A stretch of 64,000 nucleotides of DNA from Hansfordia pulvinata (Eukaryota; Ascomycota; Sordariomycetes; Xylariales). Under the pieces are notes generated by a model, which did no database searches, was not told the DNA's origin, and was given only the letters and a program-made list of their open reading frames with translations. The DNA is taken from positions 2,751,001-2,815,000 of the forward strand of contig BJKQ01000006.1 in the NCBI GenBank assembly GCA_006538405.1, in the 5' to 3' direction. Of this stretch, positions 10,832-21,982 are shown one piece after another. Within the stretch, counting starts at the first letter, position 1, and every line of letters starts with the position of its first letter. A program made the translations under genes and the position numbers.

Positions 10832-12948
10832 ATGGCAGCCAGCATTATCGGGCTCGACGACCTCGCGTCCAAGCTCCCGCCTTGGAGCCCCGGCCTAAAC
10901 AACCACCTCTTTGCCGTCGTCGACATGGGAAGGTTCGTCACTTTGCTGCAGACCATTTCGGAGAGTCCTTCTGGAATCCCAGCCCCCCTCCACTCTCTAA
11001 ACATGGACATGAAAGCAGCCGCCCTCCCCCTGCCCTCCCTGCCTACCTCACCTTGATTATCTCTTTGCTTGCACTTCCATGCGGCAACCAAGACCAGGCT
11101 AGCTTCCTCCTACCCACGCTTCCTAGATCTACCTCCTTGCTGATCACCACCCCGGCAGCAATGGCATTCGCTTCTCCATTTCCGACCTGCGGCCGCCGCA
11201 CACTCGCCTGCTGAGGTGCGTGTACCGCGAGCGGGCAGCCATCTCGCTCTTTGATGCTCTCAACAGCAGTGGCGGCCCGCTGCGTTTCCCTGACCAGGTG
11301 ATCGCGCAGGTGGCGCAGACGCTGGCGCGATACCGCTACATATGCAATGGGTACGGCGTGCCCGAGAGTCAGATCTCTGTGCTGGCGACTGAGGCAGTGC
11401 GGCGGTCCGAGAATGCCGCAGCACTGCTCGACGCAATCCATGCCGCGTCTGGGGGCTTGTCGGTGCAGGTGCTCGCGCCCGAGGTTGAGGCCCTTTTCGG
11501 CGCCATGGGCGCTCGCAGCGGCTTCGCGCGCGTCGAGGGCCTCTTCCTCGATCTCGGTGGCGGCTCCGTGCAGATGTCCTACGTCAACTCGTCGCTCGAG
11601 GGCTACGAGGCAGCAGCTGCCCAGACAGGCCGCAGCATGCCCTTCGGCGCCGCCCGGCTGATTCGGCTGCTGGATGACGGGGCTCAGCAGGAAGCCCGTG
11701 TCGCCGCTCTCAACGACCTGGCGGGCGGGATGCACGCAGCTTTCGCTGAGCTGTGCAGGCGCTTCCCTTCCCTGCAAGAAAAGGTCACACAATCCCGCCA
11801 CGGCGGCGAGGGCGTCGACATCTACCTCTGCGGCGGCGGCTTCCGTGGCTACGGCAGCATGCTGATGCACCAGGACACAATTCAACCCTTTCCCATCCCC
11901 ACAGTGGGTGCCTACACCGTGTCGGGTTCCGTCTTCGAGCAAACGGAGCTTCTGCGGCGTGCCAGTGCCGAGACAGACGGCAAGATCTTCGGCATGTCCA
12001 AACGGCGCCGGGCGCAGTTCCCGGCCATCGCCACCGTGGTCGAGGCCCTGGTCGCCGCCGTCACTGCAGGAACGAGCGCCGGCATTGCCTCAGCAACCTT
12101 CTGCGCCGGAGGCAACCGCGAGGGCGCGCTGATGATGAAGTTGCCCAAGGAGGTCCGCGAGGCCGACCCGCTGCCACTGATAGTACCTGACGGCCGCCAG
12201 TTGGACACGGGGCCCAGTGGCACTACCATGACCCCGGAGACGTTGAACTCTGTCCTCGCCGCGCTCAGCTCTGCCCTACCACCCTCTACATCCATCGCCG
12301 ACGTCGACAAAGTCCCGACGGTGCTGAGCCTAGGCCTGGGTCCTCTGTTCGCCAGCGGATGCGTGTGGCCGCAGGGAACCCGTATGGGGGAGCCGGACGA
12401 GGCCAACGCGGCGCTCGAGTTGCGGTCTGCCGTGCAACGCGACCCTTCGTGCCCGGGGCTGACGCACCTTGCCCGCGCCGTACTGGCCGCCACTTGTTGC
12501 GCGCGGTGGGGAGGCGCGGCCACGCTGGCACCCGCGGACCGCCGGTTTCATGGGGCCCTGCTTGAGCTGGCGGCTCGCTTGTCGGGCAAAGACCAGGACG
12601 TCGTTTTCTGGGCCGAATACATCGGCGCCGTGGCTGGCGTGCTGGCCCTTGTGTGTCCCGTCGCGCCGCAGTCTCCCGAGACGCTGCGCGAGCTTGTCAG
12701 GTGAGTTGACTTCCGGCTACGTATGTTTAAAATGATCTGTACAGCCCGCTAACGTTGGTGCGTCCAGACTCTCTGCCGAGATGGTGCAAGGCAAGAAGAA
12801 GCAAAAGCTGCAGCTGCATGTGACGCTATCGCCTAAAGTTCACGGTGTGGACTCGCAAGACATCGCCGACGCCCTAGCCAAGGTCGGCAAGGCCGCTGGA
12901 GATGCCTCCAGCAAGAAGGTCGAGGTCTTCCTGGACCAGTGGCCGTGA
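10832..12948 (+). CDS. RTG2: Retrograde regulation protein 2 (Rtg2-like, Ppx/GppA phosphatase family)
   Basis: Exons 10832-10932, 11159-12700 and 12768-12948 give a 607-aa protein, close to yeast Rtg2 (588 aa). Splicing the first 226-nt intron creates VVDMGSNGIRFSISDL (residues 29-44), the phosphate-1 motif of the actin-like Ppx/GppA fold; DLGGGSVQMSYV further on is the phosphate-2 motif. The introns use GTTCGT and GTGAGT donors and CAG acceptors and join in frame. The C-terminus ends KVEVFLDQWP. In yeast, Rtg2 is a cytosolic sensor that relays mitochondrial dysfunction to the Rtg1/Rtg3 factors; in filamentous fungi it is usually annotated by homology. A plain exopolyphosphatase is less likely given the long Rtg2-type C-terminal half. 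No frameshift is present. The gene is convergent with the zinc-cluster gene at 13261-15344. Confidence 0.88.
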
Positions 12949-13260
12949 GTTACGCGCCCTCTAGCATAGGGGCCATCAATACACAGAGAAGAGAACATGC
13001 ACATCTCCACCTACAGCAAGACTCGAAGCGAATTCATAGGTGATAGCGATCGCTTTTCAAATCTCCAGCATCGACTGCACCTTGCCAGCAGACACAAGCC
13101 CGCCAGGATCAATAAAGAGTGTGGGTATCATTCCTTCCAGTCATTCGTCATTGCTCGTTGCATCCCCCAGAAACAAGACCAGAACTCCTTTTCTTTTTTG
13201 ACAAATGAAATTCGTGCAACTTTGGTTGCTTGTCCAAACATCGTTTTGACTTCCCACCGT
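12949..13260. other. Convergent intergenic spacer between RTG2 and the zinc-cluster gene
   Basis: About 310 bp that should hold both 3' untranslated regions. No other signal is seen. Confidence 0.6.
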
Positions 13261-15344
13261 TCAGTGCTTTACTCGCTTGCGCCTCCCCTGAGACCCGTCA
13301 GCCCGCCTCGGGTCCACAAACAGGGCATACAGCAGCACATCAGGCATGATGTGCGATTGGCTGAGCTCCAGGTCTTGCGATACGGTCAGCCGTCAGAAGA
13401 CAAACGGTTGGGTTTGGTCTAGAGGGTGTTGCTTACAGAATGAGTCGCGGGATGCCACGATTTGCAGAAACTGCAGGCTGAAATGGTGTGCTTCTGCCTG
13501 AGAGCATTGAAACGGCGACGAGCTCCTCCACTCCTTACCGAAGTGGGCATCATGCATGACGAGAAAAGTGCCCAGGAGATTCGAAATGCTGCTGTGGATC
13601 CTGTCACCCTTGGAGAAAACTAGTCGTCGAGGCTGGGTCAGCTTGATGTCGAAGATGGTGGGAGGCACCGCGGCGGACTTACAGCTCCACTGCTGCGCCA
13701 TGCTGAGAACGTCGCTCATCCACAAGTCCCTGTACAGCAAGATGCACTGCATCAGGGAAGTCCACAGGGGCAGCTTCTCCGTCCACGGATCACACTTGCC
13801 CAAAGGGCTGACGGCCTTGTCCAGCAGACGCAGAACGTCCATTTCCAGCGATCTCATGGCCGAAACGGCCATATGCCTCAGCTCGTTGGCAACGGAGATC
13901 GGCAGCGGCTGCAACTGCGCGCCGTAAACCTGGGGCGCGGCGTACCAGAAGTCCTGGCTCTTGAAGAGGTTGTACATGCAACGCAAGTCATATACCTTGC
14001 GTGTCAGCTCATGCTTTGGGGCTGTTAGCACTGGGACTCGACGTGTACTTCGACAGGGCATGCGTGTACACTTACATAAGCGAAGCGACTTCTCGATGTC
14101 GCATAGCTGTGTAGGAGCCCGTCGATAGCACTCTGGAAGTCGTCGACACCATCCTTGAGCAAGTGGGCGGACGACCAGGCCATGAGATCTCGCGGCGACG
14201 GCACGGCGTCTCTGTCAAGGACATAGCAGACAGCCTCGCCGGAGCCCATGTCCACGTCTAGGTCGCCGTCAAGGTAGGTGGGGCGGCGGAGCACGGAAAG
14301 CGGTAGGTAGGAGCTTCCGGAGCCGAAGAAGACGTTCCAAACGTCGGGGCGGGACCTCGCGCCCATCTCCCTCCGGGCGGAGGCACCGGTAACGGTCCTA
14401 GCCTGGCCATCTGCAGGAGGGCCATTAGCGTTTGGCGTTTGGGGAGGGAGCTTTGGATCGCTGGTTTGGTTCTTACCTGCAATGGTGCCGAAGACGCCGC
14501 GGTTCTTGGAGGGCAGGCAGCGGATGCACATCAGGTCCATGATGTCCCCAAAGCAATGCTTGACGGCATTCTTGGCACACTTGTCGCAGCAAGCCTGGTC
14601 GTTGCACTTTCAGAGAAGGTGTGAGCATCCGGGATCCGAATCCAAAGGAGAGGTACGGGCAAGAAGAAGGAGAGCAGAGACATACTCTTGTTTTGCTGAT
14701 CCTGCAGTGGAGGCAAGCGCCCATGGCGCGGACTTCGGCTACCTCATCCTTGTTGTGCAGGGGCTTGGTCCGGCGCCCGCGCCCAGTGCGGGGCTGCTTA
14801 GGTGACGAGGAGGAGGAGGAGGAGGAGGAGGTGGAGGAAGAGGAGGGAGAGAGAGAAGAAGAGGACGAAGCGTCCGGGGAGTCTGGAGAGAGGTAGAAGT
14901 CGGCAGCCAGGGTGGCTTGGTGGTAGTAGGCGTCGGAAGGGGCCCCACCGAAGTGGTGCTGTGCAGGCAGGATGGCCGGGTAGTGGTGGGGGGCCTGAGT
15001 ATAAAGGGACTGCTTGGGGATGGTCAGGTGGTCGTCGTGCTCGCGGACCTCGTTCAGACGGTCCCACAGTCCGCCGGGGGCGAGAGACGGGGAGGAGGGC
15101 GGGCCACCGCGGGAGCTGCTGCTGCTGCTGCCATTGTCGGAGGGGCGGGGGAGGAGGCCGAGGTGAGGTCGGGCAGGGAGGAGCGTCCGGAACTGCTGGC
15201 GACTTCTTCCATGTCGTGCTGGGGAAGATCATAATAGCGGCTATAGTCGAAGAAGTCGGCGAACCCGTCATCCAGGGGCTTGTGCTGAGGCGAGACGGAG
15301 CCCACGCCACGCGGAAGCTCGGCGAAAGATGATTGGTAGCCCAT
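13261..15344 (-). CDS. Zn(II)2Cys6 transcription factor, with one apparent frameshift
   Basis: I resolve six exons on the minus strand: 15344-14686, 14606-14477, 14410-14076, 14013-13683, 13619-13437 and 13373-13261. They encode about 583 aa. Joining exons 1 and 2 builds a zinc cluster, ACLHCRISKTR then CNDQACCDKC and AKNAVKHC, with C-x2-C-x6-C-x5-C-x2-C-x7-C spacing at about residues 212-241. It is preceded by a Ser-rich tract and the basic stretch RTGRGRRTK. The introns are 79, 66, 62, 63 and 63 nt; the last two are in-frame lengths and easily missed. Exon 1 is 659 nt, one short: the frame of MGYQSSFAELPRG must shift to that of GGLWDRLNEVREHDD at a C run on the coding strand (plus 15142-15151). 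The downstream part lacks an obvious Fungal_trans domain. Nuclear DNA-binding regulator; target unknown. Confidence 0.82.
14809..14834. repeat. GAG/CTC triplet repeat inside the zinc-cluster gene
   Basis: GAGGAGG repeats on the plus strand encode a poly-Ser run (TCC codons) in exon 1 of the minus-strand regulator. It is part of the coding sequence. Confidence 0.85.
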
Positions 15345-16088
15345 GGCGCCGGGAGTGCGTGGTGCCGGGTATATATATATACACCTGCGGAGTATATATG
15401 CGTGTCGGTATACTCGTAGTAGGTAGTATGGATACCTATACGGGCAGTACTTTATGAATGCCTTATTCGTCTATCAGGGGGATCCCCAATGCTCGTATGG
15501 GCCTTTTGGGGCAGGGCGTCTTGGGTGTAAGCCGTTGTCGGGTTGCTCCCAGTCTCGGTCAGGGGCGGGTCTGTGTCTCTTGTCGAGGCAGCTTAGTGGC
15601 GGGTGAGTGGGCTCGACGACGACACGGGCAGTCTGTGCTTTGGTTTTGGTATGGGGGGGCGGGATAATGGTAGAGAGCACAAAATCTGAGGTGTCCGGTT
15701 ATTCCTTGAGGCAGCTTTCCACCTCGGACAATGGAAGGTCGTTTTTCTCTGTGCTGCGTCGCGGCGAGCCATCTCTGCCCCCGTCTCTCTCAGTTCACAC
15801 ATTCAGTATCAGTTGCCTTGTCTCTGTCAGTCAGTGTCCCCGACTTGGACCCTCCCCCAGGCAGAGGCAGAGCGTGTGATTGGTCGGCGGTAGTTCCAAG
15901 CTGGGAAAACTGACCTATGAGACCGCGGTCAGTCACCGAAATGTCGACGGCGGACATGGGTGGGAGAGCTCTCATTGGCGAATGGGGACGACGGGCGACT
16001 CCATCGACTAACATCCCAAAGCGGGTAGGAGCCTCGACTTTTTTTCTTGGGGGGCGTTCTGTCATATTTTCCCTCTTCTTTCCCTGTG

Positions 16089-16096
<8 letters not shown>

Positions 16097-16136
<40 letters not shown>
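16097..16136. repeat. GA dinucleotide repeat, 40 bp
   Basis: Twenty uninterrupted GA units preceded by an A run. Intergenic. Confidence 0.92.
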
Positions 16137-16140
<4 letters not shown>

Positions 16141-18048
16141 GCCGAACCGGACCGAAGCCAAGTGACGGGCCCTGAAGAAGCAGCCTCATGGATAGTGACA
16201 GCCGTGGCATATAATAATGACTGGCGGTTCAAGCCCAAAGCCTCGGAGCTGCAGCTTGCGACTGACAATATGCCTGTGGAAAGGTCCCACCACCAGAAGC
16301 AGCTTGGAGAGGGCTCCTCCCCGGCCCCCTGCCGGTACAGAATGGACCCGAGGAGCTGGGCCGGGAATGGAGTCCATCCTATCACAGGCTCGGAAATGGT
16401 GACGAGCCGGACGAAAGGGGAAGCCAAGATGAAGTGAGAGGAGCTCTGTGACACCCCCAAGCGTCTTTCTCTCTCTCTCTCTCTCTATCTTTCATATCGA
16501 TCAATGCATAGGTATTTTGCTACATGAATAAATGCTACGAGTACCTCTCCCCATATAGACTCACGTCGGGGAGAGAGAGAGAGTACATATGTGGTAATAA
16601 CACGAGATGTGTACTCGTAGCAGGCATCCGATCGTACCTATCTATGCACGCGCAATCAACGCCCATCCATGGATGCCTGCGGCTGGGCTCTTGATTACTC
16701 GTACCTCTCGGGAAACGACAGGAGGAAGACGTGGGAATAATTTTCGGTCACCGCCAAAGGCGACACTTTGGGTTAAGAGTCGCCCGGGCCCCTTGTCCGC
16801 CGGTCCATAGAGAGGCGAGTCTCTGACCGAAATCCGCGCCCTTTGCCTCTGGTGGTGGGGGAGCAATATGCCGCCGCCATCCATCACATGCGCGGTCTGT
16901 CTCACCCACCTGAGCATCGGATACATACCTACCTTACCTACCTATATCATCGTCTGGTATACTTCAATTAGTAGTACATGCTTGATACCTGTGCAGCATC
17001 AATCAATCCAATTCATCAATCCACCCCCCTTCTAATTTTCTTATGCTCGACACTTTGTGCATCGTGACCTTGCGTGCTGGCTTATTCCAGTCGTACGAGT
17101 ATAACATGTAAGTAATTGATCGATTTGTGCTCCGACTTTTTTTTTTTCTGTTCTTTCTTCATCGCTCTTCCCATTGACCGGCAGTTTCATAAAGCCTCCC
17201 GCCTCATCCCACACGTACACCTGCACTACCTGGGTACGTGTATTTATCGCATGATACCCGTAGGTAGGTAGGCTTCCATTGAAATTGGCAAGAACCTTCG
17301 ATACGAGGGTACTTTTTACGTTCCTGCCCTTCCAATTCATACCTACCTACCTTACCTCCACATGCACCTACTCTACCTAAGGGAATAGCTAAGGTAAGTA
17401 GGTACCTAACAATAAATATCCCTCGCGACCCTCGCAGGGCCGTCTGCACTCCCCACCCTCACCTTCTATTCTCTCCCACCTGCCTTCTCCTCCTCGACGC
17501 ACCGCCTCCGCCACATTGGCGCCGCCTCACGCGACTGTCGTGTCCAGCGCACGCGGAAAATCTGTCGCTCACGGAAGGACGACGAAAGCCGCAGCGGAGC
17601 GTCTTGTGCGTCCGTCGCTACCCACCCACGACAAGTTACCAGACAATAGCCAACCGGCCAGGAAGGGCTCATGTCCAGCTGCTGGCGGGCTGCACTGCCA
17701 TGAGCGTCCCCCCACCCCGCCTCCCAAGTACGCCTCCCTGTCTGCGAGGGCTTCTAGGACATCCATGGGGCTCCTGCTGCGTGTGCGATGCGTCGTAGGT
17801 AGGTACCTTACTTGCCTACCACCTACATGTACCTAGTCCCCACGTGGACTCGAGGCATCGCTCAGACACAGCTGCTCGTTGCGCACGACTGCGACCCGTA
17901 CCTGCTACAGATTGGGGTCGTGACCACATGTGTGAGGGTCTTCGGGAGCCTCTCACGCCTCTGTCTGACGTCTGCAGGAACAAAGTGCATCTTTGCGGCT
18001 GCAGTCCGGTGGGACGACGAGACCGGGTGATTCCCTCGTGCGGGGCGA

Positions 18049-18064
18049 CTACTCGTACGAGTAG
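18049..18064. promoter_or_regulatory. 16-bp palindrome built from two inverted TACGAGTA motifs
   Basis: CTACTCGTACGAGTAG is a perfect palindrome made of TACTCGTA and TACGAGTA overlapping by two bases. It is the tightest inverted pair of the octamer that recurs through this window's intergenic DNA. Binding-site function is inference. Confidence 0.5.
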
Positions 18065-19299
18065 AAGACGAAGAAGCCGCGGAACACGAGCAAGGACGTG
18101 TCGCCGCCGTGTCGTCATCACTGTGTACCGAGGACGAACGGTGCGGGGTACGCCGAAGAGGGACAATGTCTACGATACGAGCATGGCCACGATGAAGGCA
18201 GCCGACCGCCGCGGATAGATTACGCCCTCGCCCGGGTTGTTTTAGCGGCGGCAGCTGTGTGGAAAGGTCTGGGTTCCCGCCGACCGCTCAGCTAACCTGT
18301 CAGCCACATCCCGCCTGGCCGCTGTCAAAAGGCTTGGCTCACCTCTCACACCAGTACGTCACTTGCTCGGGCTTTGGACGCCACAGCTGCTCTCCGCACA
18401 GACACGAACGATGGGAAGAGGAGAGCAGAACGGGGTTGTTGGAACTCGCATTCGCAACGGGTACCTCCATTGGGATGTGGCCTAGCTGGCCCCTTCTACG
18501 AACCAAGTCTGCACTGTACGAGTAGGTGGGTGACGCGGCCGACAGCCCATTCTACTCGCAAGCGGCATCCATCTTTCTGCGACCTAGTGGTGTGTGTGTG
18601 TGTCTCTATGGATGGATGGATGGATGACAAGCTTTCGATGCTAAAGACGCCCGTCTTCCGTCTCTTCTTCCGCTGGCCGGAATCTCGGCACTATTCAAAC
18701 TGAACTTGCGCGCTGCGGGGCGCACCTCGTCGAGCCGGGTGTTCCTGGATGCATCGTTTCACGGCAACTATGTAAGTGCGCGCAAGAAATGTAGGACCTA
18801 CATGCAGTACTCGTATCTAACGGAGTACCTACTTCAGGAACTCCCAGAGCAAACAAGAGGTGCTTACCTACGAATAGGTACAGAAGGAAAGCGACCGCCT
18901 TCGCTGAGGTAACGGCATCGAGCTACCGCGGGTCCCGCGCGCGCCGGCGTCTCAAGAGGCAACGCTACGACGAGACTCGAGCATCCTTCCAACGGGCGCC
19001 TCCGCGGCCGGTGCTCTGTGATTCGTCTAGATGAGACCCCGAGAGCCGGGCCCTCGCCCCTCGGTCGAGCTGCCGACGCTCCCACGAACCCCGGAGACAC
19101 GAAGACGCGGAGACAAGCCTCAGGCCGCCGTCGCCACCACCAGTCATAGCGTCCAGTTCAGTGTGTGCCTGTCTTCTCGTATCGGCGCACGCCAGTGTTG
19201 GCTACCCTGGGGACCTATAAATATATATATAGGTACCTTATATATGTATGACCTAGCTCAAGTGACCCAGACACTAGCTTCGGGATTCAGGCACCTCGG

Positions 19300-19307
19300 T
19301 ATATAAG
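19300..19307 (+). promoter_or_regulatory. TATA box of the secreted-protein gene
   Basis: TATATAAG lies 135 bp upstream of the ATG at 19442. It is followed by a C/A-rich leader typical of strongly expressed fungal genes. A second AT-rich patch sits at about 19216-19247. Confidence 0.6.
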
Positions 19308-19441
19308 AGAATACCATTGTCCAGAGGCCCCCAGTCTTGCGTCTCGCGACATTCAGCAAGGCTCAACACACCCTCAAGACAAGGCTCTCTCTTCGTGCCA
19401 TCACCGCCAGACTCTCCACGAATCGACCATACACCGTCACC

Positions 19442-20233
19442 ATGAAGTCGTTTATTCCCGCTGCCCTGGCCGTCCTGTCCATGAGCCAGGGGTAAGTTCT
19501 CTTCCTCGGTTTTCTTCCTCCATTCTCACACACACACATCTCTCTTCAACCCCTTCTATCCGGACGTTGCCGACTGCCCACCTGCTGACCTCACAAAACC
19601 CAGCGCCCTCTCCGCCGCGGCCTGCACGTCCATCACCACCACGACCGCGACGCCCGGCCCGGAGAGCTGCCCCATGTGCCCCGTCGCGTCCTCGGCCTGC
19701 GCCCCGGGCGAGCCCAGCCTGCGGCCCTTCCCACCTACACCTCTGCCTGCGCCGCCACCGTCAACGCCGCCTGCCCCTGCACCACCTGCAAGCCTGCCGC
19801 CACCGCCACCACGCCCACAACGACGACCCCAATCCAGACCCTGCCCCCTCCCCAGACCACCTGCCAGGGCGGCCAGTACGTCACGACGACCGCCGCCCCG
19901 GCCTTCCGCTGCATGAAGAAGCGCATCATGTGCGCCCAGCCCGCCAGCATCTGCGCCCCCGGCGAGTCTACGGGCCGCGACGGCGCTCAGACCATGACTG
20001 AGGGCGTGAGTCCTTCCTTCCCCTCCACTCTTCGTCTTTTTTTTTTTTTTTTTTGGGTCTTTCGTCCTTTGTCCGCCCTTGTTACCCTTGATCGAACTTC
20101 TTCAACTAACAAGAAGCCCCCTCCTGGGCGTGCGCGTGACGTACAGTGCACCGTCACTGTCAGAGAGCCCGCGTGCCCCAACTGCGCCTCCTGCCGGGCC
20201 GCCTCGCCTGCCGGCCCCACCACCGCCGCGTGA
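19442..20233 (+). CDS. Cysteine-rich secreted protein, with one apparent frameshift
   Basis: Exons are 19442-19491, 19604-20005 and 20147-20233, about 179 aa after allowing for one missing base. The start MKSFIPAALAVLSMSQG is a signal peptide, split by the first intron just after it. The mature part has 16 cysteines arranged partly as CPMC, CPCTTC and CPNCASC, separated by Thr/Pro-rich linkers. A SACAPGEP / SICAPGES element appears twice. No membrane segment or known enzyme motif is seen. The exon 1-2 frame changes between about 19711 and 19734 (CCC at 19713-19715 or 19731): before it the frame reads SSACAPGEP, after it TYTSACAATVN. Intron 2 (141 nt) is a multiple of three and contains a T18 tract. 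A TATA box precedes it. Candidate wall-associated or effector-like protein; function unknown. Confidence 0.72.
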
Positions 20234-20617
20234 GATCAGTCTGTCTCTTGTGTCCTGGGTTCTACAGGGTCCGAAGGATAGGCGCTCTTTATTCCATTTT
20301 GTAGGAGCGCCAGGAAAGAAAAATTGGGCTTCGGGGCGGTATGGTGTTGCTTGCGAGGGGTTTTTCTCGACGGGCGTCGGGGCAAGTCCTTTCGTCACCT
20401 TTACTATATTTTTTTCTTTTTTTCTCACTTCTTCTTGTTCCCCTTTTCTTCTGGCTTTGCCATGTATTTCTTCTTCCATATTTTATATTCATGAAAGCCA
20501 ATGATCGGATGTCACGATGTTGTGATCCGTATTCACCTTCTCCTTCTTCGCCGCTCGAGAACTTGGACTAGTTGGTGCTGAGTGCGATCGTCGACCTCCC
20601 CCCCAGATCCCCTCTGC
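20234..20617. other. Convergent spacer
   Basis: About 380 bp of T-rich DNA between the secreted-protein gene and the HtrL-family gene, presumably both 3' untranslated regions. Confidence 0.6.
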
Positions 20618-21982
20618 CTACGAGCACCACATGACCCTCGCCGGTTGCAGCTCCATCAAGTCATCTGGCGTGCGGGCCAATTTCAACTTGTGCTCAATCT
20701 TGGCCAGGTCGGACAAAACGAAGCCCTTGATGCCGTACTTGGAAAAGCCCGCCAGGGCGTCCAAGGCTTCCCGCTGCTTCTCGGGCAGCTTGGCCACGGT
20801 CCGCGTCCTCTTGAAGTAGGTCACCGCCCCGGGATACAGGGCCGCGACCCAGGTCATGACCATCTCCTCCACGCCTACGTACAGGCCGTTGGGGTTCATC
20901 ATGTCGAACGTGTGGAAGTACTTGCTGGCGAACTCGAGGAAGCCCAGGCTGCTGCCCGCCACGAGCCCGCCCATGAAGTCGCGGACCTCCCACACGCGCG
21001 ACGGGTCCACCCACCCGGGTGACCTGAAGCTCATGTCCTTCCTCCACATCTTCCTGCTGTACGGCACCATGACCACGCCGCTGTCGCCCGCGCGCCTGAC
21101 CGCCTCCTCTACCTGCGTCTCGCTCAGGAAATACGGCAAGATCGGGTCCCAGCGGTCCTTCTTCATCTTCCCCATGAATCGGCTCCTGCTGCTGCTCGTG
21201 TCGGGCTCGAGCTCGAGGTACGAGGACTCGAGGATCGACGCGTCAAAGAACGCAAACTGATCCGTCCCGAAGGGGTTGCGCATCACCGCGTCCCACCAGA
21301 CGAAGGGCTTGGCGTGCCACACCCCGCTCAGGAACGGGTTGTTCTGCGCCGCCAGCATGCGCTGCTTGTTGCCGAGCTGGAGGGTGCCGAACTTGGCCGG
21401 CTGCGCGACCTTGAAGTTGGCCTTCTGCCGGCGCACGTTGGGGAAGTCCCACACCGTCGGGTAAGCATCGATGACTTCCAAGTAGTCGCGCTTCTCTTTG
21501 CGCATGGCCCGGACCCGTTCCGCCGTGGCTGGGTCCGTGTACACCATGAGCTGCTCGTTGGTTCTGACCAGCCGCTCCAAGGCGCTCAGATAGCGAGAAG
21601 GCGGCTGGTATGATTCATCTTCGGCGTCGGAAGGGGGGTAGAATAGAGTCACCATGGTCGTCTTCCGCCTGGGCTTCTTCTTCGGTTTGGTGCTGAACTT
21701 GGCCCGCAGGCTCGGGTCGCCCAGCGCGTCGGCCTGCCAGGCCGCCACCTTCTCGCCAAAGGGCGCTTCGTATGGCGAGATGTATTGCGGAAACATTTCC
21801 TCGGGCCACTTGGGCCACCGGACAACCGGCTGGTTCCACCGCGAGCTCTGGGTCGGGCCTGAACACACCTGTTTCTCGAGTTCGTCCGCAGAGACGAGGG
21901 GAATGTCGTCTTGCTCTCGTCTTGTCACGACTGACTCGGATACCGCGACCAGGAGCGCCCAGAGGCTTACCATACGGACCAT
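20618..21982 (-). CDS. HtrL/YibB-family protein with signal peptide or N-terminal anchor
   Basis: A single uninterrupted frame. Starting at the ATG at 21982 gives 454 aa beginning MVRMVSLWALLVAVSES, a signal peptide or anchor; an in-frame ATG at 22078 would add 32 residues before it. The core has the landmarks of the HtrL/YibB (WlaTC) family: TTMVTLFYPP near the start, LMVYTDPATAERVRAMR, then NNPFLSGVWHAKPFVWWDAV followed by NPFGTDQFAFFDASI, matching the family's pattern of a conserved acidic site after an NPFG-S/T-D motif. The family occurs in bacterial surface-polysaccharide loci and scattered eukaryotes and is glycosyltransferase-like, but no reaction is firmly assigned. The signal peptide suggests action in the secretory pathway. 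The gene is convergent with the secreted protein. Confidence 0.72.
   Translation of the reverse strand: MVRMVSLWALLVAVSESVVTRREQDDIPLVSADELEKQVCSGPTQSSRWNQPVVRWPKWPEEMFPQYISPYEAPFGEKVAAWQADALGDPSLRAKFSTKPKKKPRRKTTMVTLFYPPSDAEDESYQPPSRYLSALERLVRTNEQLMVYTDPATAERVRAMRKEKRDYLEVIDAYPTVWDFPNVRRQKANFKVAQPAKFGTLQLGNKQRMLAAQNNPFLSGVWHAKPFVWWDAVMRNPFGTDQFAFFDASILESSYLELEPDTSSSRSRFMGKMKKDRWDPILPYFLSETQVEEAVRRAGDSGVVMVPYSRKMWRKDMSFRSPGWVDPSRVWEVRDFMGGLVAGSSLGFLEFASKYFHTFDMMNPNGLYVGVEEMVMTWVAALYPGAVTYFKRTRTVAKLPEKQREALDALAGFSKYGIKGFVLSDLAKIEHKLKLARTPDDLMELQPARVMWCS

Larger units (their letters stand above)
15345..19441. other. 4.1-kb intergenic region
   Basis: No supportable gene. The left part is the promoter side of the zinc-cluster gene, with a TA-rich tract at 15370-15398 and a TACTCGTA at 15411. 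A long GA repeat lies at 16097-16136 and CT repeats near 16466-16486. Nine TACGAGTA/TACTCGTA copies lie between 15411 and 18815, including the 16-bp palindrome at 18049-18064. TACCTA/TAGGTA clusters sit near 16925-16945, 17225-17275 and 17340-17410. Confidence 0.6.

Noticed and set aside
11043..11942. 299-codon minus-strand frame opposite RTG2
   Set aside because: Antisense shadow of the RTG2 second exon, caused by strong third-position GC bias.
13393..13436. In-frame stop at 13393 as the end of the first zinc-cluster gene
   Set aside because: A GTAAGC donor at 13436 and an AAG acceptor at 13374 give a 63-nt intron, after which the frame continues with a much more protein-like end (YLELSQSHIMPDVLLYALF) to 13261.
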